A DNA stretch of 61,372 bases from Pyrinomonadaceae bacterium (GCA_019694345.1 JAIBCA010000159.1:1-61372), one strand, 5' to 3'. Counted from the stretch's first letter, positions 7,413-16,276 are shown. The notes: generated from the letters alone by a model not told the origin. Program-made: numbers and translations.

Positions 7413-9193
7413 TCGACACGCGATCGCACTGGAACCGCCGCGGCAGCAGGTGCGTCCTGAGCCGGCTCCGAGCCATCGGCGTTGGGCCTTTTATCATCGA
7501 GGATCGCCCTTAGCACCATCATCTTGGCCAGCACGCGGATCTCTGTCCGGTCGAACCGATTGGTCAGTGCCCGCGTCCTGGCAAAGTCTGCCTTGACGAG
7601 GGCGCTTATCGTACCATTGGCTATCCCGAGTTCCTTGGTCATACTCGTGATCATCGAACCGCCAAATGCGCCGACCTGGACCTCGCCGTTGTCTATCAGC
7701 TCGTCAGCGGTATCGATGAATTCGGCGACCTTGACAAATGCGGCAAGCGTTTCATTGGCCCGTGAGATCACGTCGTCGAGAAGCGGAAATGCTTTGTCCG
7801 GATCGGCCTCGGCAAATCCGCTGGCTAACATCCAACTGTACAGAAAATCGCGATAATTCTTCGGCTGCGGATTGACCAGACGTTCGGCGTCGCGCATGAT
7901 CTCGGCTGCCAAAGCCTTGTCGCCGGCCCGTGCGACCTGTGCCGCCAGCAGACTGAGCCCGGTCAGCTTTCGTTCCTTACCGGGCGTTTGAGAGATTATT
8001 TTTCGTGCTTCGGCGACGATCTTGGCACGCTCCTCGTCAGGCAATGGCTTGTCCGTCATGCCCATGACCTTGTCCATCGTGTCCTTCTCGGCCTTTGCAC
8101 GCAGTTCACGAGTTTCGCGTTCGGGGTCAGATGTGTTCGCGTTGACTCCTGTCTCGTTATCGACGCCCGAGCCACGTTCCACGGTCTTCGGAACCGAATT
8201 GGCCCCGATCGCGGTCCCGCCCTTCCGCTCGGGAAACTTTGCCCGGATTTGGGCGGCCCGCGATGGCGAGAATTTACCGATCTGATCGGCCCAACTCTCC
8301 GGTGACGCGTCTTCGCTGGTGTTGTCGAGCACCATCTGCCCGAATAGATCAGCAATGTCCCGAAGGTCATTCTGAGAATAAACTGGCTTTCTGCCGGACT
8401 TTTTCGACGCTTCAAGATTTTCGTCGCCAAAACTGAGCAAACTCGAGTAAAGATAACCGCTCTTGATCTTGGACCGATCGGACCTGATCCTGCTCAGTAT
8501 CGCCGATCCAAGCTCGATGCCCTTGTCGGTATCTTTTGCGTATATCTTTCGCAGCAGATCGATATGCTGGTACTGAAACCCCTCTTTCAGCGAATCGACC
8601 GCGAATTTCGACGCTTTCGATGTGTTCGAAGCGGCGATCTGGGTAATTAGCTGAAATTCGAAATACGTATCGCCCGACTCCTGTTGCTTTCGCCGCTCGG
8701 GGTCGGTAATGAGGTTGAGGCTGTCGGCAAAAAATCCGTACGCCATGTCGGGCTCATGTTCCGCGAGGCTCATCGCTATCTGCTGCCGAACGGCCATCGC
8801 GACGCGAAATTTGCGCTCGACCGGCGACCGGCTGCCACCCATAATGAAGCCACCTGCGGAATCATCGTCCGCCGTTGCAATATTTGGCGCATTCAGCATT
8901 TGGTCATAGTCGGTCAGGAGCTGGCGAAAGTCGCTGATCACGGCCGCGTACATCGCCCTCGCTTCCTTATCGTCGCGAAACCACATCAGCGAGGCAAGTT
9001 CGGCGTTAAAGCTGATGCGGTTTTCGATCGACCGCATATTGCCGACGTCGGCCGAAGTCTCACGCAGAAATTCAAGCGTTTCGGCGGCAAACTTTTCGGC
9101 GGCCTCTTTCTTTTTAGACTCTGATGGCGTCTGAGCGTTGAAAACAGTCGTAAGCGCAAGCAAAACAGCGGCGGCGATCAGTGTTCTTGGCAT
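7409..9193 (-). CDS. Secreted protein of unknown function (594 aa)
   Basis: Family not recognised. It has a clear signal peptide (MPRTLIAAAVLLALTTVFNAQ), then a long, mostly helical, charged protein rich in Ala, Asp, Glu, Lys and Arg, without a catalytic motif I can identify. A central region (about residues 335-385) is low complexity and charged. Repeated helix pairs such as AGDKALAAEIMRDAERLV suggest an alpha-solenoid, TPR-like surface, but this is inference. Its stop overlaps the end of the convergent SDR gene by 4 bp. Upstream is the divergent region shared with trpG. Confidence 0.7.
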   Translation of the reverse strand: MPRTLIAAAVLLALTTVFNAQTPSESKKKEAAEKFAAETLEFLRETSADVGNMRSIENRISFNAELASLMWFRDDKEARAMYAAVISDFRQLLTDYDQMLNAPNIATADDDSAGGFIMGGSRSPVERKFRVAMAVRQQIAMSLAEHEPDMAYGFFADSLNLITDPERRKQQESGDTYFEFQLITQIAASNTSKASKFAVDSLKEGFQYQHIDLLRKIYAKDTDKGIELGSAILSRIRSDRSKIKSGYLYSSLLSFGDENLEASKKSGRKPVYSQNDLRDIADLFGQMVLDNTSEDASPESWADQIGKFSPSRAAQIRAKFPERKGGTAIGANSVPKTVERGSGVDNETGVNANTSDPERETRELRAKAEKDTMDKVMGMTDKPLPDEERAKIVAEARKIISQTPGKERKLTGLSLLAAQVARAGDKALAAEIMRDAERLVNPQPKNYRDFLYSWMLASGFAEADPDKAFPLLDDVISRANETLAAFVKVAEFIDTADELIDNGEVQVGAFGGSMITSMTKELGIANGTISALVKADFARTRALTNRFDRTEIRVLAKMMVLRAILDDKRPNADGSEPAQDAPAAAAVPVRSRVD

Positions 9194-9249
9194 TATTTGG
9201 GTATCTCCGGATAGACTTGATTATGATAGAGTGATTAATCTTATTAGTA

Positions 9250-9280
9250 AACAAAAAGAACGTTTGAAGTTCTTTTTGTT
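9250..9280 (+). promoter_or_regulatory. 12-bp hairpin just upstream of trpG
   Basis: AACAAAAAGAAC (9250-9261) and GTTCTTTTTGTT (9269-9280) form a perfect 12-bp inverted repeat with a 7-nt loop, 14 nt before the trpG ATG. Its T-run lies inside the stem, so it is not a classical terminator. It could be a leader hairpin or a protein-binding palindrome in the divergent intergenic region. Confidence 0.5.
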
Positions 9281-9294
9281 GCACTCCGGCCGAT

Positions 9295-9861
9295 ATGCTG
9301 CTTGTGATCGACAATTACGACTCGTTTACCTACAATCTCGTCCAGTATCTGGGCGAGATGGGGACGGCAATGCGCGTCGTCCGTAACGACGAATTGACGA
9401 TCGACGAGATCGACAGCGACATTTGTCCCGACCGGATTCTGATTTCGCCCGGGCCCGGAACGCCTGACACCGCCGGTATCACGCTTGGCGTGATCGAGAG
9501 GTTTGCCGGACGTTTGCCGATATTTGGGGTTTGCCTCGGGCATCAGGCGATCGGGCAGCATTTCGGCGGAAGAGTAAAGCGTGCCCCGGAGCCTGTACAC
9601 GGCAAGCCCGTGACAATATTGCACGACGGTAAGACGGTTTTCAACGATATTCCTGACGGATTCGCCGCCGGTCGTTATCATTCGCTGATCGTCGAGCGAG
9701 AAAGCCTGCCGGACTGTCTGGTGATATCGGCCGAATCGCCGGACGGCTTGATAATGGGATTGCGGCATCAAGAATGGACGATCGAGGGTGTGCAATTTCA
9801 CCCTGAGTCGATCCTTACCGAGCACGGCCGGACGCTTTTGCGCAATTTCCTTGAACTATGA
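9295..9861 (+). CDS. trpG: Anthranilate/aminodeoxychorismate synthase glutaminase subunit
   Basis: Class I glutamine amidotransferase (188 residues) that supplies ammonia to the chorismate-using subunit. The oxyanion segment SPGPGTP, the nucleophile Cys in GVCLGHQAIG (about residue 79), and the catalytic His-Glu pair in VQFHPESILTEHG (about residue 170) are all present. TrpG and PabA cannot be separated by these motifs. The trpD gene 15 bp downstream favours tryptophan synthesis, though a shared role in folate synthesis is common. No trpE or pabB lies next to it. Confidence 0.92.
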   Translation: MLLVIDNYDSFTYNLVQYLGEMGTAMRVVRNDELTIDEIDSDICPDRILISPGPGTPDTAGITLGVIERFAGRLPIFGVCLGHQAIGQHFGGRVKRAPEPVHGKPVTILHDGKTVFNDIPDGFAAGRYHSLIVERESLPDCLVISAESPDGLIMGLRHQEWTIEGVQFHPESILTEHGRTLLRNFLEL

Positions 9862-9876
9862 GACATCGGCACGATC

Positions 9877-10980
9877 GTGCGGTCAGGTATCGAAATGGAA
9901 GCAAAAAAGACCGATTGGCTGCGATCCGCGTCGGCGGCGGCCACAAATAAGAAAGCAGATACGGCACTGTTTCCCTACTTGGCGAAGCTCATTCGCGGCG
10001 AGGATCTCTCGTTTACCGACGCCGCCGCATTTTTCGCCGCACTTGCCGATCCCAATGCCGATCAGGCCCAGATCGCTGGTTCATTGACCGCATTGACGAT
10101 CAAAGGCGAGACGCACGAAGAACTTGCCGGAATGGCGAGCGTGATGCGTGAACGGGCTGTTCGTTTGGGCACGTCGAAGAAAGATGTTGTGGACATCACC
10201 GGCACCGGGGCCTCGGCGGCAAAGACATTTAACGTGTCCACCACCGCGGCCCTCGTCGCGGCCGGCGCCGGTCTTACTCTTGCAAAACAGTGCAATAAGG
10301 GCGGTATGAGCAGTTCCGGCAGCGCCGATGTGCTGAGCGAACTGGGCGTGAATGTCGCGGCCGAGCCCGCCGCGGCGGAAAAAACCTTGAACGGGGCTGG
10401 GCTGTGCTTTCTTTTCGCTCCGAAATTTCATCCGGCCTTGGCCCGAATGGGTGCAGTCCGAAGCAGTCTCGGCATAAGAACGTGCTTGAACCTGCTGGGT
10501 GTAATGGCAAATCCGGTGGATCTCCACCGCCAATTGATCGGTGTTTGGCATCCTTCGCTCTTGGAACCAATGGCTGCCGCATTGTCATTGCTTAGCGTGG
10601 AAAAGGCTTGGGTCGTTCACGGCTGTGACGGCCTCGACGAGATCACGGTCTCCGGACAAACGTTTGTTTGCGAGGCGGTCGGCGGCAAAACGCGCAACTT
10701 TCTGATCGCCCCGAAAGACTTTGGCTTAAAACCCGGCAAGATCGATCATTTGAAAACCAAGTCGGCAAAGGAAAGTGCCGTGATCATTCGCGATGTACTT
10801 GCCAGCAAACGGCGTGATGAGGCGAGATCGCTGGTTGTAATGAATGCCGCGGCGGCCCTGGTGGTCGGTGGCGCAGCAACTGACATCATGCAGGCGGCAC
10901 GAATGGCCGAACAGAGCATCGACAGCGGCCAGGCACAGAACAAACTTGACCGGATGATCCAAACCTCCGGCAAGAAATGA
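9877..10980 (+). CDS. trpD: Anthranilate phosphoribosyltransferase
   Basis: Transfers phosphoribosyl from PRPP to anthranilate, the second step of tryptophan synthesis. The 367-residue product has the helical N-domain, then KTFNVSTTAALVAAGAG, MSSSGSADVLSELG, FAPKFHPAL, GIRTCLNLLG and DGLDEIT in the family's order. Two PRPP/anthranilate motifs are altered: the usual GTGGD reads GTGAS and the usual KHGNR reads KQCNK. The gene is therefore divergent, and a TrpD-related phosphoribosyltransferase with another substrate is possible. The start is GTG at 9877; the ATG at 9895 would give 361 residues and is equally possible. It follows trpG closely. Confidence 0.82.
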   Translation: MRSGIEMEAKKTDWLRSASAAATNKKADTALFPYLAKLIRGEDLSFTDAAAFFAALADPNADQAQIAGSLTALTIKGETHEELAGMASVMRERAVRLGTSKKDVVDITGTGASAAKTFNVSTTAALVAAGAGLTLAKQCNKGGMSSSGSADVLSELGVNVAAEPAAAEKTLNGAGLCFLFAPKFHPALARMGAVRSSLGIRTCLNLLGVMANPVDLHRQLIGVWHPSLLEPMAAALSLLSVEKAWVVHGCDGLDEITVSGQTFVCEAVGGKTRNFLIAPKDFGLKPGKIDHLKTKSAKESAVIIRDVLASKRRDEARSLVVMNAAAALVVGGAATDIMQAARMAEQSIDSGQAQNKLDRMIQTSGKK

Positions 10981-11034
10981 AGCGTCAATGACCGTTTGCC
11001 GTTTGGCTGATCTATACCTCATCATTTAATTGTT

Positions 11035-12063
11035 ATGCCGCTCGGGTGGATCTACGGAAAAATTGCAGATATCAGAAATGCGAGGTTCGACAGAGGCAGG
11101 CTTGCCTCAAGTGATCTCGGAGCCCGAACCATCAGCATCGGCAACATCACGGCCGGCGGTACGGGGAAAACCCCTCTGGTAATTCTTGTTTGCCAACTGC
11201 TTGCCGGTCGCGGCAAGCGTGTTTGCGTTTTGACGAGAGGTCACGGTCGAAAAGATGTCAGATCGCGTGTAGTCGTCTCAAATGGCAAGCGTGTCATGGC
11301 GAATGCCGTCACCGCCGGTGACGAACCGGTCGAGATCGCCACGCGATTGCTCGGGAAAGCGGTCGTTGTCGCCGACGCCGATCGCGTCGGGGCCGCCGAA
11401 TGGGCCAAGGGCGAATTTGGCGTCACTACGTTTGTATTGGATGACGGATTTCAACACCGTTACGCAAAGCGCGATGTCGATATCGTCTGCATCGATGCCC
11501 TTGAACCGTTCGGCCGCGGCAAAATGCTCCCTTTCGGCCGATTGCGGGAACCGCTTCACAATCTACGACGAGCAAATGCTGTCATCATTACGCGTGCAAA
11601 CCTCGTCAGCGACGTCGAAGCCATAAAGGCCGAGATCCGAAAGCATAACCCTGATTGCCGAATTTTTGTCGCTGGGACTCGTACGGCTGATGTTCAGCTT
11701 TTGGGCAAATTCATCGACCCATTGGCCCCCGAGCACTCAGACGCGGATAATGACCTCCGACATGTGGCTCACGCGACGGCATTTGCCTTTTGCGGTATCG
11801 GGAATCCGAAGTCGTTTTTCGACCAGCTTCGCAAGGAAAACTACCAACTTGCGGGGACGCATGAATTTGCCGACCATCACAAGTACGATCAGAATGATGC
11901 CGATAAGGTCATCGCTCTCGCACGGACGGCCGGTGCGGGATTCCTGCTGACCACGGCCAAGGATGCAGTTAAGCTAGCAGGCCTGCACTTTTCATTGCCA
12001 TGTTTTGTGTTGATCAGTGACGTCGTCCTCGACGACCGTGAATCGTTTGCCGCTATGCTCTAG
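11035..12063 (+). CDS. lpxK: Tetraacyldisaccharide 4'-kinase
   Basis: Phosphorylates the 4' position of the lipid A disaccharide at the inner membrane. The P-loop NITAGGTGKTP occurs about residue 40, with the family's LTRGHGRKD, TAGDEP, LDDGFQHRYAKRDVDIVCID and DHHKYDQND segments. At 342 residues it has the usual LpxK length. The presence of LpxK is strong evidence for an LPS-bearing outer membrane. Its TAG stop overlaps the stop of the convergent 42-residue gene at 12060-12188. The start follows an AT-rich leader without a clear Shine-Dalgarno sequence. Confidence 0.95.
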   Translation: MPLGWIYGKIADIRNARFDRGRLASSDLGARTISIGNITAGGTGKTPLVILVCQLLAGRGKRVCVLTRGHGRKDVRSRVVVSNGKRVMANAVTAGDEPVEIATRLLGKAVVVADADRVGAAEWAKGEFGVTTFVLDDGFQHRYAKRDVDIVCIDALEPFGRGKMLPFGRLREPLHNLRRANAVIITRANLVSDVEAIKAEIRKHNPDCRIFVAGTRTADVQLLGKFIDPLAPEHSDADNDLRHVAHATAFAFCGIGNPKSFFDQLRKENYQLAGTHEFADHHKYDQNDADKVIALARTAGAGFLLTTAKDAVKLAGLHFSLPCFVLISDVVLDDRESFAAML

Positions 12064-12188
12064 CGCTTCTTGCTCGGCGGTTCTTTTTTGTCGCCCCAAT
12101 AAAAAGCCCGAACGGCCAGGACATACACAACCAGGCAGATCGCCAGCAAAATAAAAAAGAAGATCACCAGCCAGGCAATATAGGACAT
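12060..12188 (-). CDS. Small single-pass membrane protein (42 aa)
   Basis: An unlisted micro-gene. The minus-strand ATG at 12188 lies one base after the stop of the AI-2E permease gene and is preceded by a strong GGAGGAGAG ribosome-binding site embedded in that gene's last codons. The product starts MSYIAWLVIFFFILLAICL, has one transmembrane helix of about 25 residues, then a basic tail ending KKEPPSKKR. Coupling to the permease gene and the good ribosome site argue that it is real. Its stop overlaps the lpxK stop tail-to-tail. The pattern faintly recalls small oxidase-assembly proteins (CcoS-like), but the signature is not convincing, so the function is unknown. Confidence 0.7.
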   Translation of the reverse strand: MSYIAWLVIFFFILLAICLVVYVLAVRAFYWGDKKEPPSKKR

Positions 12189-12189
12189 T

Positions 12190-13443
12190 TTATACGCTCT
12201 CCTCCGAAAGGGCCGCATCATCCTCAATGAAACCGGAGATCAAGCCGCGACGGCCCTGATGTTCCAGAATATGGCGGTAGAATACGGTCAGAAGTGCAAC
12301 GATCGGGATCGACAAAAAGACGCCCGGGATACCCGCGACCTGCTCACCCGCCAAAACCGAGAGGATTATCGCCAACGGATGCAGATGGATGCCGCCGCGG
12401 ACGATGCGCGGATAGGTGACATAGTCATGGATTATCCTGAGAATGATCAGAAAGATCGCCGAATACAGGGCTTTCCACGGATCGTCCGATGCCGCCGCAG
12501 TTAAGATCACGATCAGCCCGATCGATGCCGGCCCGAGTAAAGGAACGAATTCGAAAATTCCCGCCAAAATGCCGAGCAAAAGGGCGTATTTCAAGCCGAG
12601 AAGGTAAAACCCGGACGTACATATAAGTCCGATCAAAAAGCACGAGATCAACTGTGCTCGCGTGTACGCGGCGAGGGTAGTATTGACGTCCTGCATCACC
12701 ATTTCTGCCCGGAATCGCCACCTTCCGGCGGGAAAGGCACGAAGTACGCCGAGCCGAAGCAGATTTACGTCTTTGAGAAAAAAGAACGCCAGGATCGGGA
12801 TCAAAAGCAGCCATGGCACAAACGTCGCCGACGATAGAACAAAACTCCCGAGCGTGAGCGTGATGTCTTCGCCGATGGTCGTAACCTTTTCGTTGATCTT
12901 GGCCTGTATCTCGTCCGAGATCCTGAGCCGGTCAAATCTCTGGTTCAGTTGATTCGCCTGTTGTTGGATGGCTCGGGCGTAAGTTGGAAGATTTTTGCCA
13001 AATTCCTTTCCTTGTTCGATCACACGCGGAGCGATATTCGATATCGCGATCCCCACGCCGGCAAATACGATCACGTATGCGATCACGATCGCCACCGATC
13101 TCGGCATCAGCCGTTCGAGCGATACCAACTTGAACGGTTTGCGGATCAGCTTGACGATCGGATCGATAAGGTAAGCGAAAAACACAGACAGGATCACGAG
13201 GAAGAAAAGATAAGTGAGCGACGAAATAACGCTCTGAACATAGCCCGCCACGCCGACCAATACCAGCGTAACCACGACCACCCTCGCGATCGACATTATC
13301 GACGGTGATGACGGGTCGAGCACGACACGTCGCGAATCATCACCCTTTTCCGACAAACGCAGAAAGCTCGGCTTCAGATCTACTTCCGGGTTCTCCTTTT
13401 CAGACATAATATCCAAGTTTTCCAGCGGACGGCCGCGTGTCAT
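12190..13443 (-). CDS. AI-2E family transporter (PerM/TqsA-like membrane protein)
   Basis: Polytopic inner-membrane protein of 417 residues with about seven to eight hydrophobic segments. The family's long periplasmic/coiled region (GKNLPTYARAIQQQANQLNQRF) follows the first hairpin. LLGILAGIFEFVPLLGPA and HDYVTYPRIVRGGIHLHPL are characteristic of the C-terminal pore half. Family members have been linked to autoinducer-2 export or ion/solute antiport; the substrate here is unknown. The ATG at 13443 overlaps the upstream gene's stop (ATGA), implying translational coupling; an internal ATG at 13407 is an alternative start. Confidence 0.88.
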   Translation of the reverse strand: MTRGRPLENLDIMSEKENPEVDLKPSFLRLSEKGDDSRRVVLDPSSPSIMSIARVVVVTLVLVGVAGYVQSVISSLTYLFFLVILSVFFAYLIDPIVKLIRKPFKLVSLERLMPRSVAIVIAYVIVFAGVGIAISNIAPRVIEQGKEFGKNLPTYARAIQQQANQLNQRFDRLRISDEIQAKINEKVTTIGEDITLTLGSFVLSSATFVPWLLLIPILAFFFLKDVNLLRLGVLRAFPAGRWRFRAEMVMQDVNTTLAAYTRAQLISCFLIGLICTSGFYLLGLKYALLLGILAGIFEFVPLLGPASIGLIVILTAAASDDPWKALYSAIFLIILRIIHDYVTYPRIVRGGIHLHPLAIILSVLAGEQVAGIPGVFLSIPIVALLTVFYRHILEHQGRRGLISGFIEDDAALSEESV

Positions 13444-13880
13444 TTTACAGGTTCAGCAGTGATAACGGCATCTGGTTTAGAAAAGTTCTCGATAACAAAT
13501 TTATCACGAAGTGCGGCATACTTTTCCACCAAAAACGGGAAATTGGAACCAACCACCACGGCCTTACCTCCGTCTGAACTCACGCGGCGATTCGCCTGAT
13601 CGGTCTGCTGGCGGATCAGCGAGCGGTCATCGGCGTTCATGGCAGCACCATCCCGCCGACGCAGCACGAGGATTATCGAAAAATCGGCGGTTCGCATATC
13701 CTCGATCTCCTTTTCGAGCGTGGCAACCGAGGCAACGGAATTTGTCGGAGGCGGCGTTTCCTTGCCCGACCGAAGAATGGTCTCATTCGCTCCGCAGGCA
13801 GACGCGGACACGAACATCGCCGCGATCAGGATCAACGGCAATAGGCGGGAAATCTGAGCACTTTTGCGGTCAATTATCAT
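13440..13880 (-). CDS. Small predicted lipoprotein, unknown function
   Basis: Product of 146 residues with an N-terminal signal ending FVSASAC (about residue 29), consistent with a lipoprotein cleavage site. The rest is a compact alpha/beta domain (DFSIILVLRRRDGAAMN, GGKAVVVGSNFPFLVEKYAAL) that I cannot assign. It is translationally coupled (ATGA overlap) to the AI-2E permease gene downstream, which suggests an accessory role for that permease, but this is inference only. Confidence 0.65.
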   Translation of the reverse strand: MIIDRKSAQISRLLPLILIAAMFVSASACGANETILRSGKETPPPTNSVASVATLEKEIEDMRTADFSIILVLRRRDGAAMNADDRSLIRQQTDQANRRVSSDGGKAVVVGSNFPFLVEKYAALRDKFVIENFSKPDAVITAEPVK

Positions 13881-13958
13881 CTGGTTAATCGTTAGTCATA
13901 AAAGTTTTAACACAAAAGCCGCACTGACCGCGATGGATTGATCTAGAGCGGTGAAACC

Positions 13959-14327
13959 ATGACGACGTTCAACAAAGCCCTAAAGTACCTATTACAAAGA
14001 AATAACGATTATCTTGCGGAAAACGAAGATGACCACAGTGAGCTGTTTTCAAAACTGGTCATGTTCCACCAGCTCAAGTCCGTTTCCGTTTGGGATTTGT
14101 TCAAGAAGCTGCATCAGACTTTCAGAAAGCAAACCCAAACGAATGACGACGCGCCGGACAGCGAAAAGGCCAACCGATTCATCCTCGCTATGTGCCCCAT
14201 CATGAGAGACGACCTAACTCCATTTTTTAAGAAATGGGGAATTACACCAAATCCGGCCACCGCCAAGATCATTAGGGACTTGAGACTGCCGCCACTGGCG
14301 GTCGACCCGTCGCCCATTTTCAAATAG
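13959..14327 (+). CDS. Small protein resembling the C-terminus of M60-like peptidases
   Basis: An open frame of 122 residues. LVMFHQLKSVSVWDLFKKLHQTF followed by DLTPFFKKWGI resembles the C-terminal helical part of M60/enhancin-type metallopeptidases (a helix pair, then a DL.PFF..WG motif). No HExxH occurs here or in the short upstream gap, so this is either a remnant of a deleted peptidase gene or an independent small gene. A weak GGTGA-like site precedes the ATG. The resemblance is by pattern only. Confidence 0.4.
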   Translation: MTTFNKALKYLLQRNNDYLAENEDDHSELFSKLVMFHQLKSVSVWDLFKKLHQTFRKQTQTNDDAPDSEKANRFILAMCPIMRDDLTPFFKKWGITPNPATAKIIRDLRLPPLAVDPSPIFK

Positions 14328-14349
14328 ACCGTCGGTATCGGCCCGGCCT

Positions 14350-16182
14350 TCAATTGTCTAGATCATCGTCGATATTGGCCTTTTTATTCTTGGCATCGTT
14401 CTTTTCCATCTCGTCGAGGATCTTTTCTTCGTCCGGCGTCGCCGGCAGTTCGTCGGCAGCTGGGTCGAATGCTTCGCCCTTGACGTCACGGATCTTCAGC
14501 AAACGAGCTTCGTCATCTTCGTATATGATCTCGGCCCAACCGCTGTCGAGCGCCTTTGCGATCATCTCGGTATTCTCCTTGGCGTCAGCAAAGATATATT
14601 TGGCACCGAACTTTTCACGGATCACGGGCGCAGGATCGTCGATCTTGCCTTCGGTTAGATCCTTGAGCAGTTTATACAGTTCAGGATTCTGCGAATACAG
14701 ATAATTGGGATCGAGGCCGTAAACGTAGCGATGCTTCGTGTTGAAAAAGAACAGCTTTGGAAAATCGTCCCACGTGCAGTTAAAGATCAACTCGTTCTTC
14801 GGAATATTGTCCGCACCGGTCTCGTCGAGTCCGGTCGCCCACTCCATTGATCGTCGGTACTTGTCGTTAGGCTCGTTACTCGAGATATTGTCGATCATCC
14901 CGGCTTCATCAAAGCCAAATTTGTGCAGGCCGATAAGATTATAGACCCAGAAGACGCAGAGGGCGATACCTATGATCCAAACCGCAGACGCCCGAGCCGC
15001 CCGGATCCAGGCTTGTTTCTCGGTCGGCTTGTCAACATCGAGGTACGGATCCAGTTCGCGCTGAAACTCATCGGGCAGTTCGACCGTCTTCGGAGCCGTG
15101 AACGCATTCCAAGCGAACGCCGCAAATAGAATCGCAAAAGGCGGAAAGTACTCGGCAAATCGTTTCGAACGGAACTGCGCCGCCAGCAGGATCGATGTAA
15201 ACGCCAGGAAAAAGGCCGCCTTCTCGGGCAATTTCCCGTTTTTCGGAACGAACAGAACATACCCGAGGAACATCGCGATCAACGCGATCGGAAAGTTCAT
15301 CATCAGTTCTTTGCCGTCGTACGGATACCACTCACCGCCGACCGCAACGGCGAAGTCACCACCAACCTTGAACTTTGTAATAAAGTGCTCGAAAAACAAG
15401 CCGAGATTGTCCGGAAAATATGGATTGATAACATTGCCGAGTATCATCCCGGCAGTCGTAAAGGCAAGCGGCCGCCATTCGAACCGGCGTTCGTTGACCG
15501 CGATGATGACGGTCCAGATGATCGCGGCAAACCACAACAGCGGAAAAAGACTGTAAGTCCAAACGAACGCAAACATCAGGGGCAGCAGCCAGACGTATTT
15601 GCGTTGAAAAAGCAAATGGATCCCGAGGACCGTGATGATAATGGTCAGCGGTGGAGCCTTTCCCATATTCATCCGGTAGTAAAACGCGTTTGCGCACGTC
15701 AGCAGGGCGGCTAACCAGATCAGCTGATGCTTGATCCCGTATCGGTATATCAGCCAATATACCGAAAAAACGGCGAACGTCGCGTAAAAGACCGTTGCCA
15801 CCTTGGCCGCCATCACAGGCTCAAAAAACCATAGGAATGGGATCTGGAGAAGATGGAAAAGGAAATGGTGATCGGCGTAATCCTGTGGGTTGAGCACTGT
15901 CAGCGGCAGCCATTCAAACGTCGGCAGCCATTTTCCATGCTTGAAATTCTCCCAAAGCAGCGACGACCATCTGATGTGGTAATAGCCGTCCCAGTCGCCG
16001 CAGCAAATGGCGTCGGTCCGCGACTGAAGGAACGTCAGCACCATCAGGATCGCACAAAACCCGAATATCAGATATATGACCCGGACGGCCGATTCAGATT
16101 CAAGAAATTCGTTCCAATTTTGCCTCTTCACGGCCGCGGCAGCGGCGGGTGTTTCAGTCGTTTCGCTTTTGATCTCGTCCAT
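14350..16182 (-). CDS. GT-C type membrane glycosyltransferase-like protein
   Basis: A 610-residue polytopic protein with at least ten hydrophobic helices. After the first helix, the large extracytoplasmic loop carries GDWDGYYHIRWSS (about residues 60-72), matching the acidic D-x-D style loop and Y-x-x-R pattern of GT-C enzymes such as STT3/AglB and dolichyl-phosphate mannosyltransferases. The soluble C-terminal domain (about residues 440-570) includes FNCTWDDFPKLFFFNTKHRYVYGLDPNYLY, suited to acceptor recognition. It probably transfers a sugar from a lipid-linked donor on the periplasmic side. Donor and acceptor are unknown. No operon partner is evident. Confidence 0.7.
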   Translation of the reverse strand: MDEIKSETTETPAAAAAVKRQNWNEFLESESAVRVIYLIFGFCAILMVLTFLQSRTDAICCGDWDGYYHIRWSSLLWENFKHGKWLPTFEWLPLTVLNPQDYADHHFLFHLLQIPFLWFFEPVMAAKVATVFYATFAVFSVYWLIYRYGIKHQLIWLAALLTCANAFYYRMNMGKAPPLTIIITVLGIHLLFQRKYVWLLPLMFAFVWTYSLFPLLWFAAIIWTVIIAVNERRFEWRPLAFTTAGMILGNVINPYFPDNLGLFFEHFITKFKVGGDFAVAVGGEWYPYDGKELMMNFPIALIAMFLGYVLFVPKNGKLPEKAAFFLAFTSILLAAQFRSKRFAEYFPPFAILFAAFAWNAFTAPKTVELPDEFQRELDPYLDVDKPTEKQAWIRAARASAVWIIGIALCVFWVYNLIGLHKFGFDEAGMIDNISSNEPNDKYRRSMEWATGLDETGADNIPKNELIFNCTWDDFPKLFFFNTKHRYVYGLDPNYLYSQNPELYKLLKDLTEGKIDDPAPVIREKFGAKYIFADAKENTEMIAKALDSGWAEIIYEDDEARLLKIRDVKGEAFDPAADELPATPDEEKILDEMEKNDAKNKKANIDDDLDN

Positions 16183-16248
16183 TGATATTAATGCCGAATA
16201 AACTGAAAAAGTATCACGAATACAGGGTGCAAATCTAATCAGAGGGCA

Positions 16249-16276
16249 CCGTCGTCCGGCCGGCGGATTTTTTTTT
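16249..16276 (+). terminator. Rho-independent terminator-like hairpin
   Basis: CCGTCG (16249-16254) pairs with CGGCGG (16261-16266) around a 6-nt loop, and nine T residues follow (16268-16276). The shape is that of a plus-strand intrinsic terminator, yet no plus-strand gene ends nearby. It lies about 90 bp upstream of the hydrolase gene at 16363, so it may act as a leader terminator or stop antisense transcription. Confidence 0.5.
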
